DNA from: Anaerolineae bacterium
GTDB lineage: Bacteria; Chloroflexota; Anaerolineae; Anaerolineales; Villigracilaceae
Assembly (NCBI GenBank): GCA_003141915.1
Contig: PLNY01000188.1
Coordinates: forward strand, 1 to 6,240
DNA: 6,240 nt
Direction: 5' to 3'
Below are positions 1 through 4,964 of this stretch, one piece after another. The notes under the pieces were generated by a model. It was not told the DNA's origin. It made no database searches and saw nothing but the letters and a program-made list of their open reading frames with translations. Position numbers and translations under genes: made by a program. Positions within the stretch are counted from its first letter, which is position 1, and each line of letters begins with the position of its first letter.

Positions 1-285
1 ACACAGGCGAGACGCCTGTGCCACTACATTGCCGGAAAAGTCTTCGCAGCGCGCGACGAAGTTGGGAGATGGCAGTATAGAGATTGCAAAGATGCCTTCC
101 CCTTTTGCGCTCTTTGTTCTTTGCGGCGGCAAATGGAATCCGTGCTGCCGCCTTTCACGGCTGTCCACTTTTTTTTGGACAGGTGTATTGGAATGGGACA
201 CTGGAGGGAAAGCCGAATGCACTGGAAGCCGGGGGCGGCGGACGGGAAGATATGGTTGAACAGGGCAATTATCACGCCATAAAAC
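1..285. other. Left-edge non-coding DNA with two short hairpins
   Basis: I see no supportable gene here. Positions 2-20 form a perfect 8-bp hairpin with a 3-nt loop (cacaggcg / cgcctgtg), resembling the interspersed 'gagacgcc' repeat arms common in Verrucomicrobia and related to the arm at 5615-5638. Positions 161-182 form a 7-bp stem (ctgtcca / tggacag) closed by a T-rich loop. Because the T-run is in the loop and not after the stem, this is not a canonical terminator. Short open frames on both strands lack a ribosome-binding site and recognisable content. Confidence 0.5.
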
Positions 286-600
286 AACCATGTTTCGCTT
301 CTGGACAACAGTGTTTTGACCGAAAGCAACAGTGTTTTGCATCAAAACGACAGTGGGGCGCGCCCGGCCAACAGTGGTTTGCCTCTGAACACCAGTATGA
401 TGTTCCAAGGCAACAGCATTTCGTTTAAGAATAACAGTGTTTTGTTCCAGAACACCAGCTTTTTGTTCCAAAGCAATAGTATTTCGTTTGAAAATAACAG
501 TGGTTTGTTCCAGATCAACGGCAAGATGTTCCAAAGCAACAGTGTTTTATCTCAAACCAGGAGCGTTTTGTTTCAAACCAAGAGTGATTTGCGTTTTGTC
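286..600. repeat. 21-nt tandem array, 15 in-register units
   Basis: Fifteen consecutive 21-nt units run without a single insertion or deletion. Units begin at 286 (degenerate), 307, 328, 349, 370 and so on to 580. The consensus is close to aacagtgttttg followed by ttccaaagc. Four units (307, 328, 433, 538) carry AACAGTGTT, whose arms AACA/TGTT are a dyad around one base. Two adjacent triplets (391-453 and 454-516) match at about 52 of 63 positions, so the array also grew in 63-nt blocks. The frame from 283 to 672 is open and reads as a heptapeptide repeat near N-S-V-L-F-Q-x, but it has no ATG (first TTG at 316), no ribosome-binding site, and stops inside the next repeat element. My hand count of non-consensus bases at codon positions 1/2/3 in that frame is about 22/30/26, which gives no third-position excess. 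I therefore favour non-coding DNA. Confidence 0.85.
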
Positions 601-669
601 TCCGCAGATTGCGCTGATTTTCGCCGGTTTTGTTGGTTTTCATCCGCGTTCATCTGTGAAATCTGCGGA
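601..669. repeat. REP-like imperfect palindrome
   Basis: The ends are a perfect 10-nt inverted repeat, tccgcagatt (601-610) and aatctgcgga (660-669), with further imperfect complementarity inward. It abuts the 21-nt array exactly and supplies the stop codon (670-672) that closes the array's open frame. The sequence style matches an interspersed palindrome seen very often between genes in Verrucomicrobia and neighbouring phyla. Such elements are usually non-autonomous repeats moved by IS200-like enzymes, but no such enzyme is encoded here. Confidence 0.7.
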
Positions 670-670
670 T

Positions 671-688
671 AACCACCAGAAGGTGGTT
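671..688. other. Short perfect hairpin
   Basis: A 7-bp perfect stem, aaccacc (671-677) with ggtggtt (682-688), is closed by the tetraloop agaa. It lies between the REP-like palindrome and the -24/-12 promoter. No T-run follows, so it is not an intrinsic terminator in the usual sense. It may simply be an extension of the palindromic element. Confidence 0.4.
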
Positions 689-730
689 TGCCGACGGCAT
701 AAACGGGGCGAGCTTTCTTGTGTTTTAGAA

Positions 731-745
731 TGGCATGACTTATGC
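731..745 (+). promoter_or_regulatory. Candidate sigma-54 (-24/-12) promoter
   Basis: The sequence TGGCATGACTTATGC fits the RpoN consensus TGGCAC-N5-TTGC with two mismatches. The invariant GG (732-733) and GC (744-745) are 12 nt apart, as required. Transcription would start near 757, leaving a leader of about 60 nt before the ATG at 817. Sigma-54 promoters need an upstream-bound activator, and the 21-nt array ends about 130 nt upstream, a usual distance for such sites. A TTGACA at 766-771 has no matching -10 hexamer at normal spacing, so it is a weaker alternative. Confidence 0.5.
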
Positions 746-816
746 GATTAGTTTTTTGTGCGTAATTGACAGGGCCACGGTGGTTCTGCCGGTTTTTTGA
801 GGGAAACAAAAAACAT

Positions 817-1431
817 ATGAAAAAGAGCACTCGGGTCGCATTGTCATTTGCGACCCTGACCAAAGATCAACTGAACAGCTTCGCAATCCTGGCGATTGTG
901 TGCCTGAAAACCAATCCGCTGTTCCCCAACCTCCCCGTATCCATCGCCGACCTTACGACGTTGCAAATGGCCTATCAGAATGCCATGAGCGCGGCGGCGG
1001 TGGGCGGGCCAAAGGACACCGCCGCGCAAAATGAGGCGGCTGATGCGCTGATCGCGGCCTTGCGCCAGATCGCCGCCTATATTCAGAGCCTGGGCCTCAC
1101 CGAATCGCAGGTGCTGACTTCGGGCTTCGACGTGGTGGTCTGGAGCAACAGCCCGATAACCCTCGTAACGCCGGTGGTGACCGGCCTGGACAACTCGCTC
1201 ACCACCCAGTTGCAGGTGTATTTGCAATCCGTGACCGGCGCCAAGGCGTATCATGTGCAGAATTGCGCCGGCACGGGGCCGTGGCAGGACGTGGGGATAT
1301 TCCCGAACACCAAGGGCATCATCGTCAGAAACCTCACGCCGGGGACAGTCTATGCGGTGCGCGTCTGCGCGGTGGGCGGTTCCACGCAATACAGTCCCTG
1401 GAGCGCGTCCATTTCGCTCATGGCCACGTAA
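817..1431 (+). CDS. Fibronectin type III domain protein (204 aa)
   Basis: Residues about 1-110 form a mostly helical, Ala/Leu-rich N-terminal region without a signal peptide. Residues about 114-204 look like one FnIII beta-sandwich: alternating hydrophobic strands (TQLQVYLQSVTGAKAYHVQ), the hallmark loop L-T-P-G-T-x-Y near 173-179 before a strand AVRVCAVGGS, and a terminal YSPWSASIS strand. Single-FnIII proteins of about 200 residues with this layout are, as I recall, common and multicopy in Verrucomicrobia, with unknown role. FnIII usually mediates protein or carbohydrate contacts. I chose ATG 817. GAGGG lies at 799-803, a long 13-nt spacing; the TTG at 766 in the same frame would overlap the promoter region and has no better signal. 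The gene stands alone. The sigma-54-like element 72 nt upstream is the best regulatory candidate, and a possible terminator lies at 1545-1618. Codon use is GC-rich, unlike the 2197-4054 unit. Domain call fairly sure, function unknown. Confidence 0.85.
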   Translation: MKKSTRVALSFATLTKDQLNSFAILAIVCLKTNPLFPNLPVSIADLTTLQMAYQNAMSAAAVGGPKDTAAQNEAADALIAALRQIAAYIQSLGLTESQVLTSGFDVVVWSNSPITLVTPVVTGLDNSLTTQLQVYLQSVTGAKAYHVQNCAGTGPWQDVGIFPNTKGIIVRNLTPGTVYAVRVCAVGGSTQYSPWSASISLMAT

Positions 1432-1544
1432 AACGCAGTTCAACCACGGATGCACATGGATATTTCACAGGGGAATAGCCGGAATCCATCCGCGCTCAAT
1501 CCATGATCCCCTGCTGAATTTGCGGAATGCAGCAGGCAACCGCA
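1432..1544. other. Repeat-derived spacer after the FnIII gene
   Basis: This stretch has no gene. Positions 1441-1466 resemble a degenerate 'accacggatg-cacatggat' interspersed repeat. Two overlapping inverted repeats are visible: cagggga (1468-1474) with tcccctg (1507-1513), and a 10-bp stem with one mismatch, ctgctgaatt (1511-1520) with aatgcagcag (1526-1535), closed by a 5-nt loop. They look like nested small palindromic elements rather than regulatory sites. Confidence 0.4.
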
Positions 1545-1618
1545 GCCGGGCGATGGTTTCACGGTCAACGCATCATCCCTCAAAAGCAAGACCACCCATC
1601 GCCCGGCAACCTTTTTTT
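1545..1618 (+). terminator. Possible intrinsic terminator with a large loop
   Basis: A perfect 12-bp GC-rich stem, gccgggcgatgg (1545-1556) with ccatcgcccggc (1596-1607), is followed after four bases by seven T residues (1612-1618). That order, stem then T-run on the + strand, fits Rho-independent termination of the FnIII transcript. The 39-nt loop is unusually long and the site lies 114 nt past the stop codon, so it may instead be another mobile palindrome. Confidence 0.4.
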
Positions 1619-1665
1619 ACAGCAGGAATCAAACCGATAAACGCAGTTCCGTCACGGAGGCCCGC

Positions 1666-1700
1666 GGATTTTTCAACGCAGAGACGCAAAGGCGCGAAGA
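1666..1700 (-). repeat. Interspersed 'gcaaag' repeat, inverted copy
   Basis: The reverse complement of this segment reads like the right arms found at 2011-2045 and 6209-6235: a 'gcgtctctgcgttgaaaaatcc' type sequence. This copy is in the opposite orientation and appears to be a single arm. Three members of one repeat family thus occur within about 4.5 kb. Confidence 0.6.
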
Positions 1701-1716
1701 ACACAAGCCGGAGCTC

Positions 1717-1775
1717 GTCCTCGTCCTCGTCCTCGGCTTTCCGTTTTCGATTATGAGAACGAGGACGACGAGGAC
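1717..1775. repeat. Hexamer-rich hairpin element
   Basis: The left arm is about three copies of gtcctc (1717-1735) and the right arm is acgaggacgacgaggac (1759-1775). They can pair over about 16 bp with a 3-nt bulge, leaving a loop rich in pyrimidines. Simple repeats on both arms of a hairpin are typical of an interspersed, non-coding element. No promoter or T-run is attached. Confidence 0.55.
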
Positions 1776-1844
1776 AATTTGGCTGCGGCGTCAGCCGCGC
1801 CGGGTTCTTATGTGGCTATTCAATTTCGGAATCCGGGTTCAAAG

Positions 1845-1887
1845 CAGCCAAGTGTCGCGTTTTGGTCTATAATGGCGCGTTTTGGTC
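1845..1887 (+). promoter_or_regulatory. Perfect -10 box flanked by 12-nt direct repeats
   Basis: TATAAT occurs at 1868-1873, immediately bracketed by two exact copies of cgcgttttggtc (1856-1867 and 1876-1887, a 20-nt period). The hexamer at 17-nt spacing, CAGCCA (1845-1850), matches only three of six TTGACA positions, so a positive factor may be needed. Repeats on both sides of a -10 suggest an operator where a dimeric regulator could block or position RNA polymerase. The first gene downstream is at 2197, so a leader of about 315 nt would result. This is the best promoter candidate I see for the MauE-like/Cys-rich unit, but it is not certain. Confidence 0.35.
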
Positions 1888-1940
1888 ACAGTTTGTTCTT
1901 CAACACCGGCATTTTCGTGATAAACTGGTGTGAACTGTGA
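1886..1940. other. Nested inverted repeat
   Basis: Outer arms tcacagtt (1886-1893) and aactgtga (1933-1940) are perfect 8-mers. Inside them acacc (1903-1907) can pair with ggtgt (1927-1931). The structure begins at the end of the second direct repeat, so it would form the first part of a transcript started at the 1868 -10 box. It could be a leader hairpin or a further operator. Nothing matches a known riboswitch class. Confidence 0.35.
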
Positions 1941-1948
1941 AACCAGAT

Positions 1949-2049
1949 TTAACGCAAAGTCGCAAAGAAGCAAAGACGCGGGGATTGCAAACTGATTTTT
2001 TCCCTTGCAGCTTTGCGACTTGGCACCTTTGCGTTGAAAAATCCATCTA
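1949..2049. repeat. Interspersed 'gcaaag' palindromic repeat
   Basis: The left arm aacgcaaagtcgcaaag (1951-1967) is mirrored in two pieces on the right: ctttgcgact (2011-2020) and ctttgcgtt (2027-2035). The 23 nt at 2027-2049 are identical to the last 23 nt of the window (6218-6240), so the same element occurs at least twice here. The spacer holds no coding signal. Confidence 0.7.
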
Positions 2050-2111
2050 CCTCCAAGCCGACCAGCGCGTCGGCCAATGGAGCGATGTCGTCAGCATCCC
2101 GGTGGCGGGGT
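2041..2111 (+). pseudogene. Putative 3' remnant of a second FnIII gene
   Basis: One frame from 2041 to the TAA at 2109-2111 reads IYLQADQRVGQWSDVVSIPV and two more residues, then stop. This has the W-S-D-x-V-S terminal strand typical of FnIII domains and parallels the end of the gene at 817-1431 (YSPWSASIS). Its GC-rich, C/G-ending codons match that gene rather than the A+T-rich gene at 2197. The upstream part is replaced by the repeat ending at 2049, so only about 23 codons survive. The match is short and by eye, so this is tentative. Confidence 0.35.
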
Positions 2112-2196
2112 AAGGAACAACTCGAAATGAATTCAGCCTTGAATAAAATACTTGGGACTGACCCCTTTACTTTTTTGAGACAAAAAAGCAAGTCTT
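2112..2196 (+). promoter_or_regulatory. Leader of the MauE-like gene with an A/T hairpin
   Basis: A perfect 8-bp stem, cttttttg (2170-2177) with caaaaaag (2181-2188), has a 3-nt loop and ends 8 nt before the ATG at 2197, in the place where a ribosome-binding site would be. No Shine-Dalgarno sequence is visible. TAAAAT at 2144-2149 could serve as a -10 box but has a poor -35 partner (ctcgaa). The segment gggactgacccc (2154-2165) resembles fragments often associated with small repeats. The hairpin may affect start-codon access. Confidence 0.35.
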
Positions 2197-3819
2197 ATGA
2201 CTGAGGGAAATGTTCAGCCGGAAACAAGGACGACCCGAACGCGGGTCGCTGTTGGTTTTCACTCATTTGCTGCTGTATTATTAATTCTCTATGCCCTTTC
2301 GCACTTTGGATTTCTAACTCTAAGAGATCCTTCGTTTGAATTGCGCAGCACGGTATTTCCATTTATAACAAACTGGAGTTTATATTTTTTTGCTGCGATT
2401 GCGGAGCTGCTTACTGGTTTCCTTTGTTGGAGACTTCGCGGGCAACATTCGGCGAATGTGTTAATTTTGTCTTTTGTTTCAATCATGTTATTTTATAGGT
2501 GGGCTTTCATATTCACAGGGGGAAGTGAATGCGGTTGCCTAGGGCTGTTGGGGATATTGCTGCATGTAAATAAGGCACATGAAAAGATGATATCCAACGG
2601 AACTTTAGTGTTGCTTGGATTGACAACGGCGCCTTGGTTGTGGAGATTGGTGCGAGGCTTGGTTAATCGGTTAAACCGAACCACCGTTTCTGTTGCATTT
2701 TTGTGTTTTATATGCCGAATGGCTAGTGCTGATCAGACGCTTGAAATTCATGGAGAAATTGACACTGCGGAGCATAATCCTCGGACAGGTCTAGTTTATT
2801 CCAATCAGCAATGGCGGGCCTTTTTTGGTATTGTTATCTCCGGAGATGAAATCAGTATTAACATGACGAATCTGAATAACCCGGGTTGGTGGCGACGATA
2901 CATATACGACGGGACGAATGCTTATTCGATAGTTCCTTTTGAAACAGGTGCTATGGACCCACATGGGGTGCCTATTGGTATATTGGCAACCATAGAGCCA
3001 TCAGGACTGTATCTCTCTCCTAATCCTGATGATATGGGGGGATCAGTGTTGTGGCTCGCATTTGGGTTAAGACCCACATTAGTTCAGTCTAATCGGTTTG
3101 GCGTGTTAGAAATTCCGTTGGGTGGCAGTTCGACACGCCATAACCCATCGGATTTTGGCTGGAAGTGGATTGTTCAATTCTCAACGAATGGCAAATTCGT
3201 TAGTAGTTGCAGCATAGTGCGTGAAACTAAGCTCGATTTACCGGATAAGAGAGCCTTTTTACGATTTGATATGGATTACCCTGAAAGTCTGGGCGAATAT
3301 AATAAATATGAAGACTCTCTTCGTGCAAAAAATTCAATACCACAAGGTTTTCTTTTCGGTAAATACACGTGTTTGCAATGGTATACAACAAATGGGCTAT
3401 CAATACCTCTGAAATCCGAGATGGATGTCAACTTGGCTTCGTTTCATACGTGGCCCCATTTTTGGCGCGTTTCAGACATAAAAGTTAGTGATGTGCGCTT
3501 GTATAATGCTTCCGATGAATTGCTACCTAAAATTACAGCATCTATGGTGGTCCATGACTATCGCTATAAGAAGTCCAATCAGACCCGAATATTTAAATTC
3601 GCACAATATAAGTTAACACCGGGGGAATCATGGAAGCCCGATAACGACCCTACGTTGTTATCAACTGCTAATGACTGGCTCAAGCATGGTCGGAAATATG
3701 ATGACTTTGGGCAGACTTCTAAATCGGTTTTGGTATGGTCAGTATTCGTGATGTTAGTGTTGGCACCGATTGCTGCCATACTATTAGACAAACGACAGAA
3801 ACAAAAACAAAAAACATAA
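2197..3819 (+). CDS. MauE/DoxX-like redox membrane domain fused to a secreted domain (540 aa)
   Basis: Residues 17-155 form a four-helix membrane bundle (about 17-39, 54-80, 86-107, 133-155) with a Cys pair in S-E-C-G-C-L-G at 110-116. That arrangement is typical of MauE/DoxX redox-associated proteins, which support disulfide formation or thiol electron transfer in the periplasm. Residues 162-178 read like an embedded Sec signal (TVSVAFLCFICRMASA, then DQ). It leads into about 330 beta-rich, Trp/Tyr/Asn-rich residues (180-508) with a YDGTNAYSI segment, resembling exported Verrucomicrobia proteins of unknown role. A final helix (about 511-530) and a basic Lys/Gln tail anchor the C terminus. 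So it looks like two proteins joined. ATG 2197 gives the full first helix, although no Shine-Dalgarno is seen. The gene is A+T-richer than its flanks, suggesting transfer. The stop is 1 nt before the Cys-rich gene, suggesting an operon. The family call rests on topology and the CGC motif only. Confidence 0.7.
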   Translation: MTEGNVQPETRTTRTRVAVGFHSFAAVLLILYALSHFGFLTLRDPSFELRSTVFPFITNWSLYFFAAIAELLTGFLCWRLRGQHSANVLILSFVSIMLFYRWAFIFTGGSECGCLGLLGILLHVNKAHEKMISNGTLVLLGLTTAPWLWRLVRGLVNRLNRTTVSVAFLCFICRMASADQTLEIHGEIDTAEHNPRTGLVYSNQQWRAFFGIVISGDEISINMTNLNNPGWWRRYIYDGTNAYSIVPFETGAMDPHGVPIGILATIEPSGLYLSPNPDDMGGSVLWLAFGLRPTLVQSNRFGVLEIPLGGSSTRHNPSDFGWKWIVQFSTNGKFVSSCSIVRETKLDLPDKRAFLRFDMDYPESLGEYNKYEDSLRAKNSIPQGFLFGKYTCLQWYTTNGLSIPLKSEMDVNLASFHTWPHFWRVSDIKVSDVRLYNASDELLPKITASMVVHDYRYKKSNQTRIFKFAQYKLTPGESWKPDNDPTLLSTANDWLKHGRKYDDFGQTSKSVLVWSVFVMLVLAPIAAILLDKRQKQKQKT

Positions 3820-3820
3820 A

Positions 3821-4054
3821 ATGAAAACCCACATAAAAGCACTAATAGGAGTTGTCGCAGTTGGATTGATAGCCTTAGCAACTATCGCTTGCACAGATAA
3901 TGAGAGCAAATGCACTGCTAATAATGATGGGGTTACGTGCGACAATGCTGGCTGCGAATGCGATTCCAACAACGTAAGCTCATGCATTTGCAACGGTAAT
4001 GCCGAGGGTGGTGAAAATAGCAGCCGCTGTAGTTGCCAGCAAAAGACTGGATAA
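3821..4054 (+). CDS. Small Cys-rich putative lipoprotein (77 aa)
   Basis: Residues 1-23 are a lipoprotein-type signal: MKTHIK, a hydrophobic core, then A-T-I-A before Cys24, which would be lipidated. The mature part has eight further cysteines at 31, 40, 45, 47, 55, 57, 70 and 72, including three CxC pairs, set in Asn/Asp/Ser/Gly-rich sequence. That spacing suits a disulfide-knotted surface peptide or a metallothionein-like metal binder; the exported location favours disulfides. I do not recognise a family. The ATG is 1 nt after the stop of the MauE-like gene and has no Shine-Dalgarno, so it is probably translationally coupled and made from the same mRNA. Being next to a membrane thiol-redox protein suggests it is a client or partner of that protein. 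In Bacteroidota, small Cys-bearing exported peptides of the NVEALA type are, as I recall, found beside MauE-like genes. This could be an analogous pair, but I see no NVEALA motif here. Confidence 0.7.
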   Translation: MKTHIKALIGVVAVGLIALATIACTDNESKCTANNDGVTCDNAGCECDSNNVSSCICNGNAEGGENSSRCSCQQKTG

Positions 4055-4403
4055 AACGGCAAATCTACACAAGCGTTAACCGGCGTCCCAAATCCGCATG
4101 TAAAAGTGCGGAAAATTCAGCATCTATAATAGGGTGTAGATTGGCGTGGAACTTGACTGACTCCAATATCGGTGGTGCCGATTCATGTTTGCCGATCTTA
4201 CGTGCGGATTTGGGGGCGGCATCATCGCCACCGGTTGGCGCACTTTGGGTTTGTTCAGCGTTCGAGAAAACCAAGGGGCAAAATATAATGTCCTGTTGTT
4301 AAATTGCAATGACCGCTCTCGACACTTATTATGAGCCCGGGCCTTGACCAGTTCATTTTCACGTAGATGTTTCGGGGACACTATATACATCAACTGCTAC
4401 AAA
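4055..4403. other. Non-coding gap with a long interrupted inverted repeat
   Basis: No gene is supported in this gap. Outer arms gcgttaaccgg (4073-4083) and ccggttggcgc (4231-4241) can pair over 11 bp, two of them G-U wobbles. Inner arms cccaaatccgcatgtaa (4087-4103) and ttacgtgcggatttggg (4198-4214) match at 16 of 17. The enclosed 94 nt contain a TATAAT (4125-4130) with no good -35 and a small atcgg/ccgat hairpin. This could be a structured RNA, a small transposon-like relic or the 3' end of the upstream operon. No target-site duplication is visible around it. Between 4242 and 4403 I see only a TTGACC (4344-4349) without a convincing -10. Confidence 0.55.
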
Positions 4404-4964
4404 ATGAAGGGTTTGAGGAAAGCCGGCTTTTTTCTGGTAATCACGGCAGTGTGCCTTTTTGAATTTGTGGCGCAGCGTCACGTTTTTGTTTTTGAGGAGC
4501 TTGAGATCGCATTTTTGGGGCTTCAATGGATGCTTGCAGTGTGCATTGCGGCGTGGTGCGGCAGCTTTCTTTTTTTGACCTTCAGCCTCAAAGACCTACT
4601 GCTCGTTGGTTTGTTGTTCAGTGCCATCGCCGCGTTCTTCATAAGTCTGACGGCAAATCTTCCGGCAGCGGATGCCATCACGCTTTTATTTGGCGTGACG
4701 CTGGGCGAGCCGCAAAACTTTTACTTAATGAATGTGGAGGATGGAAAATGCCGCCCTCACATCACCCTGACCCTCTCCCCTCCTACCGGGAGCGGAGAGG
4801 GAATAGCCCGGTCACTCGTCGCTCGTCACTCGTCACCTTCCTGTTTGGTTTGGTTTTGCTTCTGGCTTTTTCATCGTGGTGGCATTTGGATATGTCGGTC
4901 AATTTTTATCACGGACCGCGCTGGATGGGACTTTGGAATAATCCAAACATTTATGGAATGTTGA
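4404..4964 (+). CDS. N-terminal part of a split O-antigen ligase/polymerase-like protein
   Basis: From ATG 4404 this frame gives basic MKGLRK and then three to four strongly hydrophobic helices (about residues 8-24, 37-58, 61-79 and 87-100). That is the usual N-terminal half-bundle of Wzy/WaaL-type polysaccharide proteins. From about codon 110 the frame enters repeat-derived sequence (4735-4836) and then runs on out of frame to a stop at 4964; those last residues are not family-like. The real continuation lies in another frame (4748-5836). Together the two parts span 1433 nt, about 477 codons, a normal length for the family. No clear ribosome-binding site precedes 4404, and a TTG at 4344 in the same frame adds nothing membrane-like. 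It is either a pseudogene half or the 'off' state of a slippage-prone gene (see 4811-4836). Confidence 0.55.
   Translation: MKGLRKAGFFLVITAVCLFEFVAQRHVFVFEELEIAFLGLQWMLAVCIAAWCGSFLFLTFSLKDLLLVGLLFSAIAAFFISLTANLPAADAITLLFGVTLGEPQNFYLMNVEDGKCRPHITLTLSPPTGSGEGIARSLVARHSSPSCLVWFCFWLFHRGGIWICRSIFITDRAGWDFGIIQTFMEC

Noticed and set aside
161..182. Intrinsic terminator
   Set aside because: The T-run lies in the loop of the hairpin and not after the stem, and no gene ends just upstream.
24..329. Small open frames on both strands at the left edge
   Set aside because: No ribosome-binding sites, mutually overlapping, and no recognisable domains; probably chance openings in non-coding DNA.
286..600. 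CRISPR array
   Set aside because: The period is only 21 nt and there are no unique spacers between repeats; units are directly adjacent and degenerate, and no cas gene is present.
766..771. TTGACA as a -35 box for the FnIII gene
   Set aside because: No acceptable -10 hexamer at 16-18 nt; the -24/-12 element just upstream is the better fit.
844..1455. Minus-strand 203-residue open frame opposite the FnIII gene
   Set aside because: It is Arg/His/Gly-rich, as expected from the reverse of a GC-rich coding strand, with no domain-like content; the + strand FnIII pattern explains the region.
1253..1756. Plus-strand open frame overlapping the FnIII 3' end and the repeats
   Set aside because: Arg/Ser/Pro-rich translation ending in a poly-Ser run derived from the gtcctc simple repeat; no gene-like signal.
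4073..4241. Integron attC site
   Set aside because: The paired arms superficially resemble attC folding, but no proper RYYYAAC/GTTRRRY core pair is present at the ends and there is no integrase or cassette series.
4526..4747. Upstream extension of the Wzy-like frame to ATG 4526
   Set aside because: This part reads Cys/His/Gln-rich and non-membrane, while the overlapping frame from 4404 gives clear helices; the 4526-4747 stretch is a shadow.
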